DNA of 64,000 nucleotides from Candidatus Aminicenantota bacterium (lineage in GTDB: Bacteria; Acidobacteriota; Aminicenantia; UBA2199): NCBI GenBank assembly GCA_026393835.1, contig JAPKZK010000157.1, positions 1 through 64,000 on the forward strand. The letters run 5' to 3'. The translations under genes and the position numbers were made by a program. Shown here piece after piece: positions 32,012 through 40,278 of this stretch. The notes beneath the pieces were generated by a model. The model made no database searches. It was given only the letters and a program-made list of their open reading frames with translations, and had not been told where the DNA came from. Within the stretch, counting starts at the first letter, position 1. Every line of letters begins with the position of its first letter.

Positions 32012-34182
32012 CAGCGCGCCCTCCGTAGATCAACATCGCCGGCTTCAACAAGGTTTTTGAACTCCACGCCGGAGAATTCCCGGGCGATAATTTTCTTTTC
32101 CTTCTCTACCAGGGCTATTGCGGAAAAATCTTTTATATCGGCTTCGGGAATGCCAAGGACAAATGCATCGATACATTCCTTGCTGTGGCTGGTTAAGAAC
32201 AACTGGATATTAAATTCCCGGGTCAGATCATAAATAAATCCTGCGAATTTGGAGATCAATGCCGTATGAATGGCATTTTCAAATTCATCGATTAGAACCA
32301 CCCCATTCTGGGCGGCGGCAAAAATCAAAGAAATAAAAAAAACTCGCTGCACCCCTTCCCCATAATCGGTTAAATCCGGCGCGACCTGGAAATCTCGATC
32401 GTTGACAAGAAACCGCCGCGATTCATCCACCAATCGGATATCGCTTACGGAAGGGATAAAATGTTTATTAATAAAATCGAAAATTTTCGGCAGCGCTTTC
32501 GATTGCATACTTTTATGGTAGAACGGGGCGTAGCGGTGAGGTTCGTTCAGGAAAAACGGGCTGCTGTAAATCGTGGGACACAGAAGTTTAATATGCCCGG
32601 CGTGAGTTTCTCGTTTTTCCCCTTTGTAAATACGCGTAGAGGCTTCCTGTTTGATTGCCCCGAAACTGGATGTAATCTCTACTGTTTCCAGGTAGAGAGT
32701 TTTATCGATGCCGCTGTTTTCTTCTTTATAATGACGGATCGATACCGAAGCGTCCCGGTTATCGAAAACTCCTTGAATCTTAATTTCCTGGGGTAATTGA
32801 TCGATGAACCACTCCGGGTTCAAATGTTCTTCGGAGATTTTACCGCGTCTTCTCAAAACTTCAAGTAAGCCGTCGAAATCATTCTGCCGCGAAAGCAAGT
32901 AAATGGCTTCCAGGAGGGTGGTTTTACCGGAATTGTTGATTCCTGCCAGCAGGTTGACCTTCGAAAGCTTTTTTAATCGAAGCTGTTGGAGTACTTTGTA
33001 GTTGGAAACCTCCAGTTCACTGAAATGGGAATCGATGCGGTCGTGGAATACTGTTTTCTGCTCAACCCCAAATAACCCGGAAGCCCTGGTTTTGTCCACG
33101 ATACTTTGCAGGCGGCCGATGGCGTTGCCAACTTCAGGAAGATATCCTTCGCGAATGGTCATCTGGCTGAGGATATCGATTTCATTGGCCAATGATTTGA
33201 TTGCCGCTTCTTGCCGTTCACGAAACACCAGGTCGCTTGCCCGGTAGGCCGCGTTGATATCACGGGTCGATTTAAGTTGGGCCATCGCCCTTGTATCGGT
33301 GATAATTTTTCCCAGTGTAACCACATCATCCCTTTTAATAATTGCCGGGTCGCGGAATTTTTTGCCGTAGCCCACCTGTCCATCATCACCTGGTTCTTCG
33401 ATCGGTTCGCGAGACAGCCAGGAAAAGAAAAATTCCAGGTTTGCGGTATTTTTGGCCTTGTAGCTGGAATCATCCCAGTCCAACCATACTTTTAGATCGG
33501 CGTTTCGGGCGACCTCCCTGAATATGGGGAATTTGCTTTCGTCAAATTGATCTCCATAGTCGGAGTTCCGGTATTGTTCGACAAGAGAGAGCGCCCGAAG
33601 ACTTCGTCTTAGTTCTATTTTTGAAATGCCGATTCTTCTACAAATTTCATCTTCCTCTAAATGATGGGATAAGTACATTTTTTCCAGTAATTTTGCCTGG
33701 TTCCATTCCCCCCATTTCTTGTTGCCGCTGATGTGTTTTAAGGCCATGAGTGTCAAATAATGCATATCATCGCCATCTTCATACATCACCACCGGGACAT
33801 TATCGAAGATGGACGGATGAAGATTTCCCAGATCGATATTTTTGGTTTCATATTCATTGGCAAGTAACTTGAGGGCCGCGACCCTGCGATTTCCCTCCAC
33901 AACCATATAGTCGCCGTTTTCAAGTTCTTTGATCTGTATCTGGTCGATCGGGAGATACCCGCTGGCTTTAAAGCTTTCGATCAAATCCTGGATATTCTGG
34001 TTCCTTTCCCCGGCAATAAGCCTGAAGGTACGTTGTGAAACTACTTTATCCTTGATTTTCGACGTCGGCGTTTCTACATAATCCTGCTCGTGAATCAACC
34101 TGAAATTATTGGGGTCCAGGTAGAGATTCTTAAGACTGATCTCCTGCCTACTGGGATTTGCGGTTTTTTTTTCTTTTTTCAT
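32011..34182 (-). CDS. ParB-like domain fused to an AAA/OLD-type ATPase
   Basis: 723 residues. Residues about 15-130 form a ParB/Srx-like domain (DLIESFKASGYLPIDQIQI and MVVEGNRRVAAL, the conserved GxRR), and about 160-215 a ParB-like helical part (EICRRIGISKIELRRSL). An ABC-type ATPase follows: Walker A GINNSGKTT (about 420), a long insert, Walker B VVLIDEFENAIH (about 627) and LFLTSHSKEC. In PARIS-type systems the ATPase senses phage products and releases the TOPRIM effector encoded next. The ParB domain is an extra module that may bind DNA or nucleotide. Strong own promoter. Confidence 0.82.
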   Translation of the reverse strand: MKKEKKTANPSRQEISLKNLYLDPNNFRLIHEQDYVETPTSKIKDKVVSQRTFRLIAGERNQNIQDLIESFKASGYLPIDQIQIKELENGDYMVVEGNRRVAALKLLANEYETKNIDLGNLHPSIFDNVPVVMYEDGDDMHYLTLMALKHISGNKKWGEWNQAKLLEKMYLSHHLEEDEICRRIGISKIELRRSLRALSLVEQYRNSDYGDQFDESKFPIFREVARNADLKVWLDWDDSSYKAKNTANLEFFFSWLSREPIEEPGDDGQVGYGKKFRDPAIIKRDDVVTLGKIITDTRAMAQLKSTRDINAAYRASDLVFRERQEAAIKSLANEIDILSQMTIREGYLPEVGNAIGRLQSIVDKTRASGLFGVEQKTVFHDRIDSHFSELEVSNYKVLQQLRLKKLSKVNLLAGINNSGKTTLLEAIYLLSRQNDFDGLLEVLRRRGKISEEHLNPEWFIDQLPQEIKIQGVFDNRDASVSIRHYKEENSGIDKTLYLETVEITSSFGAIKQEASTRIYKGEKRETHAGHIKLLCPTIYSSPFFLNEPHRYAPFYHKSMQSKALPKIFDFINKHFIPSVSDIRLVDESRRFLVNDRDFQVAPDLTDYGEGVQRVFFISLIFAAAQNGVVLIDEFENAIHTALISKFAGFIYDLTREFNIQLFLTSHSKECIDAFVLGIPEADIKDFSAIALVEKEKKIIAREFSGVEFKNLVEAGDVDLRRAR

Positions 34183-34276
34183 TACGCTTCTCCTTCATCA
34201 TTACCGGTCATAGTCTTAAATCTCACCTACTTAAGCGATGAGGACTTCTTGTTGTTTTTCTGCCATTCATAGCGCA

Positions 34277-34305
34277 ATTATAGTATTAAAAGAATGTTTT
34301 GGCAA
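34277..34305 (-). promoter_or_regulatory. Predicted sigma70 promoter of the ParB-AAA/TOPRIM pair
   Basis: Minus strand TTGCCA (34300-34305), 17-bp spacer, TATAAT (34277-34282). The roughly 90-nt leader ends with GGAG 8 nt before the ATG. Confidence 0.65.
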
Positions 34306-34383
34306 TATCACGCATCCACTTCTACCCTGGCTCCTATTTTTCCCAAACAGGGTGGGAATTGACCTTTTCCCTAAATCTCCAAC

Positions 34384-34893
34384 TTATTTCAATGCGAAGC
34401 CTAACCCATAGGCAAACCCGAGGCCAATGTCCATATCACTGGTTTTCAGGTAAAATATCTTCGCATGAATTGCCACTTTTCGAGCGATGAGAAAGCGTAT
34501 ACCAAAAGTTGGTTTTATCGAAACTGTTTTAAGGTTCGGGATCCAGACAAGCCCAATTCCCATGATACCTTTTACAGAGTTTCCCGAAATCCTGAAATTT
34601 TGAAAAATGCTGGATTCCAGGCTCAATTCGTTTTCTTTTCTCAAGTACCCCCCGCGGTTCCGAGAGCCATATCCTACTCCCATGGCGAGGCTGACATTTT
34701 TCCAGATGCAATATTCGAAAACACCCTGCGGATATTTCAAATGTGGATAACTATTGCATGATGGTAAAATGGACTGATATTCTGCAGAAATAATGACGCC
34801 CCCGCGATGGAAGACATTCTCATCCTCGCTGAACGCATACTGGGTCATTGTACCGACGATTAGAATCATCAAAAAAATTTTTGCTTTATTCAT
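34384..34893 (-). CDS. Secreted, outer-membrane-barrel-like protein
   Basis: 169 residues with signal peptide (MNKAKIFLMILIVGTMTQYAFS). The rest consists of alternating beta strands rich in aromatic and Gly residues (LAMGVGYGSRNRGGY, GIMGIGLVWIP, DIGLGFAYGLGFAL) and ends in a hydrophobic strand, as small outer-membrane barrels do. Family not recognised. GGAGG lies before the ATG. Confidence 0.6.
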   Translation of the reverse strand: MNKAKIFLMILIVGTMTQYAFSEDENVFHRGGVIISAEYQSILPSCNSYPHLKYPQGVFEYCIWKNVSLAMGVGYGSRNRGGYLRKENELSLESSIFQNFRISGNSVKGIMGIGLVWIPNLKTVSIKPTFGIRFLIARKVAIHAKIFYLKTSDMDIGLGFAYGLGFALK

Positions 34894-34968
34894 TTTTCCT
34901 CCTGATTAGTTTATTTTCAGTTTGACAATACCCTATTATATATTGAAAAGCCTGTTTTGACATTGGGC

Positions 34969-35000
34969 CTAAAGTCCCTTTTTTAAAATCGGGACTTTAG
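34969..35000. terminator. Inverted repeat, possible terminator
   Basis: CTAAAGTCCC (34969-34978) and GGGACTTTAG (34991-35000) around a T-rich loop, in the gap between putP and the barrel gene. A second smaller palindrome GGGACTTTAGTCCC overlaps the right arm. T-run weak. Confidence 0.4.
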
Positions 35001-35056
35001 TCCCATATGGTTTGAAGATGATTTTTTCTCGACTGGCCCCTTTTTTCTCTCCCAGT

Positions 35057-35173
35057 TTATGCAATTCCCCCCGCGTTGGCTTTCAATGACCTTTCGACCA
35101 GCGCTTGATGTTCTTCTTTAAACCTGTGTAATTGGGCCAGGATTTCGCAGCGCAGCAAGGGGATTTTATCCAT
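35057..35173 (-). CDS. Possible 38-aa reading frame downstream of putP
   Basis: ATG at 35173 with no clear ribosome-binding site gives MDKIPLLRCEILAQLHRFKEE..., which reads like an amphipathic helix. The frame stays open upstream into the putP end with protein-like sequence (GVIKGTHGFFTL), so it may be the tail of a lost gene. Function unknown. Confidence 0.3.
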   Translation of the reverse strand: MDKIPLLRCEILAQLHRFKEEHQALVERSLKANAGGIA

Positions 35174-35220
35174 AAGGGTGAAAAATCCGTGTGTCCCTTT
35201 TATTACTCCTGGCGGTTTTC

Positions 35221-36675
35221 CTATCCTGTTTTTTTAGGTAAAAGATAGGTCGAAATTATTGCCGCGGCGCCGGCGACAAAGAATGTCAACAACCGGGATG
35301 TCACTTTCGCATCCATTCCCGTAACACTCCATATAATGGTGAAGGCCACACCTGTAATAATAGTGACGATGACGGCTTTACCGTGATAACGTTTCCAGAA
35401 AAGGGTCAAGAGGATGACGACGGAAAAAGTTCCGCCGATCCCGGCCCACACATAACTGACGATCATAAAAATTAGTTTGGAGGGAGATACATACGCTACC
35501 CCCAGGGCGATGAAAGCCAATAAGGTGGTAACAATCCGCGAACGTTTTAAAGCGGTTTTAGGGTCCTGTTTTTTAGATTTCATCAGGGGGCCGATGATGT
35601 TTTCCGATAGCTCGGAGGAAGAAAGAATCAATAAGGAATCCGCGGTAGAAAGCATGGCGGCAATGGCGCCGGTGATTAAAATACCGGCAATGGCAGGGGG
35701 GAATAGTTCCAACATCACTGCCGGCATTACATATTCGCGGTCTGCCAGGCCATTGGGCCCGAATATGGCCAGGCCGATCCAACCGATGGAGAGTGCGCCG
35801 ATATAGGCGATAACCGTCCAGGCAATGCCGATATTCCTGCCTAGTTTCACCTGGCGGGCGTCCCTAATGGCCATAAAACGCATAGTCAACTGGGGCTGGC
35901 CGCCCAGGTAACCGAAAAACCAGGCAAACCCACCGACAATGACAACGCCTGCGCCAAAACCGCCGGCCACTCCCGTTAAAGATATGAAACCGGGCCCGGC
36001 TTTGGTCAATGCCGCCGGGATAGACTGCGCATACAGGTCCGGCCGGTTTGCTATATACAAAATACCGGCAATGGGACCCACGATTAATGTAATAATCATG
36101 AGGGTGGCCTGGACAACATCCGTGTACACAACACTGCGAAATCCGCCGTAAATCGTATAGGGTACGATAAACACCGCGGTTATCAGCATTCCCCACCGCG
36201 GGTCCAATTTCATGATGGTAAAGAGTGTTTTTCCACCGCCCAGGAATTGCGCCCCCACATAGAAGAAAAAGAAGAAGACAATTACCAGGCTCCCGATAAC
36301 CCGGATTTGTTTGCCCAGTTCGCTGTGCTTTTTGGCGATATATTCGGTAAACGAACTCACCTGGTATTTTTCAGCTTCGTCCCGTAATCGCCAGGCCAGC
36401 GCCGCCCAGGCGGTAATGATACCGATGACGCATCCCAATGCGGTCCATATTTCCATCAATCCCGTGGCATACGCCGCGCCCGGGAGTCCCAGCAGCGCCC
36501 AGGAAGATTCCCCGGACGCCCGTTCCGATAGGGCCGCAGCCCAACCGGGCAAACTCCGCCCTGCTATGGCATAATCCTCGTCGGTTTTAACTTTACGTCC
36601 CTGGTATAATCCCCAAATAACGATAAGTATCATATACCCAATCATTACCATTAAAATTTGCGTCTGTGCACTCAT
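35221..36675 (-). CDS. putP: Sodium/proline symporter (SSS family)
   Basis: 484 residues and about 13 membrane helices. The family signature is seen: AGRSLPGWAAALSERASGESSWALLGLPGAAY near the N-terminus and the ITGAIAAMLSTADSLLILSSSELSENI segment that holds the sodium-site residues. Imports proline (or a related solute) with Na+. ATG with AAGGAG. Monocistronic with its own promoter. Confidence 0.92.
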   Translation of the reverse strand: MSAQTQILMVMIGYMILIVIWGLYQGRKVKTDEDYAIAGRSLPGWAAALSERASGESSWALLGLPGAAYATGLMEIWTALGCVIGIITAWAALAWRLRDEAEKYQVSSFTEYIAKKHSELGKQIRVIGSLVIVFFFFFYVGAQFLGGGKTLFTIMKLDPRWGMLITAVFIVPYTIYGGFRSVVYTDVVQATLMIITLIVGPIAGILYIANRPDLYAQSIPAALTKAGPGFISLTGVAGGFGAGVVIVGGFAWFFGYLGGQPQLTMRFMAIRDARQVKLGRNIGIAWTVIAYIGALSIGWIGLAIFGPNGLADREYVMPAVMLELFPPAIAGILITGAIAAMLSTADSLLILSSSELSENIIGPLMKSKKQDPKTALKRSRIVTTLLAFIALGVAYVSPSKLIFMIVSYVWAGIGGTFSVVILLTLFWKRYHGKAVIVTIITGVAFTIIWSVTGMDAKVTSRLLTFFVAGAAAIISTYLLPKKTG

Positions 36676-36724
36676 GATTTTCTCCTTATTTCCGTTTGGA
36701 TGTCAAAAAAAATTATAAGTCCCT

Positions 36725-36753
36725 ATTTTAAAACAGACTAAAAATTATTTCAA
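36725..36753 (-). promoter_or_regulatory. Predicted sigma70 promoter of putP
   Basis: Minus strand TTGAAA (36748-36753), 17-bp spacer, TAAAAT (36725-36730). Confidence 0.6.
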
Positions 36754-36779
36754 TAGTAAGAAACAGGCGAACAGGCGCT

Positions 36780-36828
36780 GCCTGTTCCCTACTACCTACT
36801 GCCTACTACCTACTGCCTACTGCCCGCC
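36780..36828. repeat. Short tandem repeat (TACTACCTACTGCC units)
   Basis: About three imperfect 14-bp copies of CTACTGCCTACTAC between putP and the DUF2892 gene. Non-coding. Confidence 0.6.
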
Positions 36829-36836
36829 TATGCCTG

Positions 36837-37040
36837 TTAAGTCTTTTTATCGGTATTTATCTTGAAGGGGACGTAGAGTGGGCAGAATTTAAACAGCCCG
36901 GTCAGCAGCGGGATATAACCTATGTTTGCCCAGACACAATAATAACCTGTAACCGCATAGTAGACATAGTGGGGGATTAATATTGCCAGCCCGATCACTA
37001 TGCGAATGATCCTGTCTTTTTTTCCCACGTTACATTTCAT
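36837..37040 (-). CDS. DUF2892 (YgaP-like transmembrane) protein
   Basis: 67 residues. Start MKCNVGKKDRIIRIVIGLAIL, two membrane helices and the end LTGLFKFCPLYVPFKINT with Cys match DUF2892, the transmembrane module also seen in YgaP sulfurtransferases. GGAGG precedes the ATG. Stand-alone form; function unknown, possibly sulfur-related. Confidence 0.9.
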   Translation of the reverse strand: MKCNVGKKDRIIRIVIGLAILIPHYVYYAVTGYYCVWANIGYIPLLTGLFKFCPLYVPFKINTDKKT

Positions 37041-37075
37041 TGTTACCTCCTCAGGGATTATTCACCCTTAAAAAA

Positions 37076-37104
37076 ATTCTACCAAAAAAAAGAAAAAATG
37101 TCAT
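37076..37104 (-). promoter_or_regulatory. Predicted promoter of the DUF2892 gene
   Basis: Minus strand ATGACA (37099-37104), 17-bp spacer, TAGAAT (37076-37081). Confidence 0.5.
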
Positions 37105-37159
37105 TAGTTTTGAAAAGAATTATGGGCGCCGCCCACTTTAAAAAAATGTTGCCTGGTTA

Positions 37160-37188
37160 TTGAAATACATTCCTATTTCAGGTAAACT
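37160..37188 (+). promoter_or_regulatory. Predicted promoter of the FAD oxidoreductase
   Basis: TTGAAA (37160-37165), 17-bp spacer, TAAACT (37183-37188), about 58 bp before the ATG at 37247. Confidence 0.55.
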
Positions 37189-37246
37189 ATTATCTTAATT
37201 TTGTCCCGTGATTTTTTTAAAATGCAAATTGAAAGGAGACATATCG

Positions 37247-38248
37247 ATGAATCACGTAATTATCGGCGCCGGGATCGCGGGGGTCACAGCCGCCCAGGCG
37301 ATTAAAGAAACGGATAATGATGCAGACATCGTGATTATCGGGAAAGAGGACTTTGCCCCTTACAGGCGATACCTTCTATCGGAATTTCTCTGCGATTCGA
37401 TCGCAAAAGCCGATCTTACCTTTGCTTCGGTGGAATCGATTAAGGATATGGGCATTAAATTCCGAAGGGGGCAATCCGCCAGGCTCATTAACCCGACGGA
37501 AAAATGGGTGCAATTGGATAATAATGACGTCCTGCATTATGACCGGCTCCTCATCGCCGCCGGCGGGCAGCCCAACCTGGGGCATGTACTGCGCCCTTTC
37601 CTGAAACATATCCAACGCTATTACACCCTCAAAGATGTCATGGTACTAAAGAAAAAAATGGCCGGCATCCGGAAATGTATTGTTTTCGGAGAGGGGTTTA
37701 GCTGCCTGGACCTGCTTGCCAGCCTGTATAATTTAGGAAAGGATGTGACCTTTATTACCAAAAGAGAGAGCGTGGAACTCCCCCTGGCGGAACCGGGATT
37801 TAACAGCGGGCTCCGGGAATTCCTGGAAGAAAAGGGCATTGAGGTTATCACCGGCGACCAGGTGACTGCCATCAGTAAATTCAGGAGTCATTTCCGGGTC
37901 ATGACGTCAAAGCACGGGGATTTGTATGGGGATATCGTCTTTGCCTGGGAACAATACAAGCCGTATACGGCGTGCATTAAGGATACGGGCATTGAGAAAA
38001 AAACGGGCATCCTGGTGAATGAACGTCTTGAAACATCGGTAAAAGATATTTACGCGGCCGGGGATTGTGCGCAAATTTTCCACCCCGCCCTTCAAGACTA
38101 TTGGATCAATTTCGGGTGGCCCAACGCCCTGGAACAGGGTGAAATTGCCGGCAGGAACATGGCCGGTGGAAACGAAGTATATAATATCCATGAAGTCCTT
38201 GCCTTTAATATCATGGGAAAAGAGTTGAAGGCAAGGTGGTGGGAATAA
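37247..38248 (+). CDS. NAD(P)/FAD-dependent oxidoreductase
   Basis: 333 residues from ATG 37247 (AAAGGAG upstream); an earlier in-frame ATG at 37208 lacks a ribosome-binding site. FAD-binding GAGIAGVTAA near the N-terminus, APYRRYLLSEFL, second NAD(P)-binding region (IVFGEGFSCLDLLASL, lacking the classical GxGxxG), and the C-terminal IYAAGDCAQ with DYWINFGWPNALEQGEIAGRNM. This is the pattern of nitrite-reductase-like and rubredoxin reductase-like enzymes. Substrate unknown; no redox partner is adjacent. Followed after 20 bp by a barrel-like gene. Confidence 0.88.
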   Translation: MNHVIIGAGIAGVTAAQAIKETDNDADIVIIGKEDFAPYRRYLLSEFLCDSIAKADLTFASVESIKDMGIKFRRGQSARLINPTEKWVQLDNNDVLHYDRLLIAAGGQPNLGHVLRPFLKHIQRYYTLKDVMVLKKKMAGIRKCIVFGEGFSCLDLLASLYNLGKDVTFITKRESVELPLAEPGFNSGLREFLEEKGIEVITGDQVTAISKFRSHFRVMTSKHGDLYGDIVFAWEQYKPYTACIKDTGIEKKTGILVNERLETSVKDIYAAGDCAQIFHPALQDYWINFGWPNALEQGEIAGRNMAGGNEVYNIHEVLAFNIMGKELKARWWE

Positions 38249-38268
38249 TAAAATAGGAGGTTGTTACG

Positions 38269-38730
38269 ATGAGACGAACAAAATCGGTGTTTATTTTTTT
38301 GCTGGCATTTTTAACGTTTTGTACTGCCGCGGCGGCAGCAAGCAATGGTTGGGGCATCGGGTTCATGGTGGGGAACCCCACGGGGTTAAGTTTCAAAGCC
38401 TGGACCGGTAAAACCAAAGCCTTCGATGTGGGCGCAGCCTGGTCTTTTGGCGATGAAAACAAACTGCAACTTCATGGGGATTTTCTCCTGCATAATTTCA
38501 GGGTAATCAAAGTGGAAAGCGGTCAATTGCCTTTGTATATCGGCATCGGCGGCAGGATAAAATTTGAAAATGAGACGCGGGTGGGCGTTCGTGTGCCGGT
38601 GGGGTTATGTTACCTGTTTAAAAATCACCCCATCGATATTTTTTTCGAAGTGGCGCCGGTCATCGATTTGGCCCCGGAGACGGCGTTGGACATTAATGCC
38701 GCCCTGGGCATAAGGTATTTTTTCAAATAG
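38269..38730 (+). CDS. Secreted outer-membrane-barrel-like protein
   Basis: 153 residues. Signal peptide ending TAAAAA (about residue 23). WGIGFMVGNPTGLSFKAW is a recurring start of a small family of predicted outer-membrane proteins; then strand pairs with LHGDFLLHNF, LPLYIGIGGRI, VGVRVPVGLCYLF and a C-terminal FF-K strand. AGGAGG precedes the ATG. Role unknown. Confidence 0.75.
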   Translation: MRRTKSVFIFLLAFLTFCTAAAAASNGWGIGFMVGNPTGLSFKAWTGKTKAFDVGAAWSFGDENKLQLHGDFLLHNFRVIKVESGQLPLYIGIGGRIKFENETRVGVRVPVGLCYLFKNHPIDIFFEVAPVIDLAPETALDINAALGIRYFFK

Positions 38731-38842
38731 GAGGCGTCGCCGCTCGTAAGCCTAAAGATGTATTCGTCTATACAACCATGTAATACTTTAGTTGTACGTT
38801 TTTAAAATAAATTTTCATACCAAAAATACAACTTTCGATGTA

Positions 38843-38871
38843 TTGACTTTTAACCGATTCGAATTTATCAT
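38843..38871 (+). promoter_or_regulatory. Predicted sigma70 promoter of the subtilisin gene
   Basis: TTGACT (38843-38848), 17-bp spacer, TATCAT (38866-38871), about 57 bp before the ATG. Confidence 0.65.
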
Positions 38872-38928
38872 GAAACCTGAAAATTCACGTCGATCATTAT
38901 TTAATTTCCAATGGTATAGGAATAACAA

Positions 38929-40188
38929 ATGAAGAAAATATTTTTTGTCACCCTGTTAATATATTTTTTCCTGGTCTGTGCGTTTGCCGTTAACCAGGAG
39001 TTTAGCGATCCCGCCGGTCGCCCCGCGTTGGTTCCTGATGAGATTATCGTAAAATACGATTCATGGGTAAAAAAAACCCGGATGAATGAAATACTCGACA
39101 AGTACGGGTTGTTAAAAAAGGCAGACAGTTTCAAAAAAGGCGACTTTGTGGTTTTAAGACACACAAATCCGACTGCTATCCTGGATCGATTAAAAAAGGA
39201 ACGGGGGGTGGTGTACGCGGAACAGAACGGTTATGCTTATATGGCCATAACCCCCAATGATCAGTACTTTTCCTACATGTGGAACATGGTCAAGATCAAC
39301 ATGCCCGCGGCCTGGGACGTCAGTACCGGTTCCGGCGCCATCGTGGCCGTCATCGACACGGGCGTTAAGCAGTCCCTGGCAGACTTTGCCAAAACGCATT
39401 TCACGGCGGGTTATGACTTTGTTAATCATGACACTGATCCCGCCGATGATCAGGGTCATGGTTCTCATGTGACCGGGACAATTGCCCAGTCCACCAATAA
39501 CAACATCGGTGTGCCGGGTATTGCTTATGACTGCGCGATTATGCCGGTTAAGGTATTAAATTCCGCCGGCAGCGGTACATACGATCAAATTGCCAACGGC
39601 GTCGCTTATGCGGCGGATAATGGCGCGCATATACTCAACTTGAGTCTTGGCGGGGTGGCCGGCAGCACCGCCCTGCAAAATGCGGTGGATTATGCCTGGG
39701 CTAAAGGCTGTTTAATTGTTTGCGCCGCGGGTAACAATAATTCTACCGCGCCTTTCTACCCGGCTGCTTACGCCGATAGTTTCTCTGTCGGGGCCACGAA
39801 TTATAACGACCAGAGGGCCGGCTATTCCAACTACGGGGTCACGGTCGATATTTCCGCGCCCGGGGGAGACGCCGCTGATTGGAATGGCTGCGGTTATCCG
39901 GAGGGCATCCTCCAGGGTACTTTCGGTACTTCCGGCGATGGGTATTATTTTTTAACCGGGACATCCATGGCTTCCGCGCATGTGGCCGGATTGGCCGCCC
40001 TATTAAAATCCCAGGACCCCGCCAGGACCAATGTGCAAATTCGCGATATCATCGAGGCTACCGCGGTTGATCTGGGTACTGCCGGTTGGGATTCAACCTT
40101 TGGTTGGGGCCGGATCAATGCATATGCCGCTCTTACCTATACACCTCCTTCCCAGCCCACAACCAGGACCCCGCAATCCACGTTATAA
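38929..40188 (+). CDS. Secreted subtilisin-like serine protease (S8)
   Basis: 419 residues. Signal peptide (MKKIFFVTLLIYFFLVCAFA), an inhibitor-like propeptide (VPDEIIVKYD to YAEQNGYAYM, about 35-105), and the S8 domain with Asp143 (VIDTGV), His177 (GHGSHVTG) and Ser346 (GTSMASAHVAGLAALL). Ends in a short Pro/Thr tail (PSQPTTRTPQSTL). A plausible substrate for the type II secretion system in this window, but that is inference. Confidence 0.93.
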   Translation: MKKIFFVTLLIYFFLVCAFAVNQEFSDPAGRPALVPDEIIVKYDSWVKKTRMNEILDKYGLLKKADSFKKGDFVVLRHTNPTAILDRLKKERGVVYAEQNGYAYMAITPNDQYFSYMWNMVKINMPAAWDVSTGSGAIVAVIDTGVKQSLADFAKTHFTAGYDFVNHDTDPADDQGHGSHVTGTIAQSTNNNIGVPGIAYDCAIMPVKVLNSAGSGTYDQIANGVAYAADNGAHILNLSLGGVAGSTALQNAVDYAWAKGCLIVCAAGNNNSTAPFYPAAYADSFSVGATNYNDQRAGYSNYGVTVDISAPGGDAADWNGCGYPEGILQGTFGTSGDGYYFLTGTSMASAHVAGLAALLKSQDPARTNVQIRDIIEATAVDLGTAGWDSTFGWGRINAYAALTYTPPSQPTTRTPQSTL

Positions 40189-40278
40189 ATCCAGCGGTTG
40201 ACAAAAAAAAATTAATCGATTATTATTTAGCAGGACCTGACCATTGATCATTCATTTGTGGGTCCCAGGAGACTTCAA

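Noticed and set aside
29936..34182. Plus-strand AAA ATPase as third member of the ParB-AAA/TOPRIM system
   Set aside because: Opposite strand, truncated tail and a recombination scar between them make co-function unlikely.
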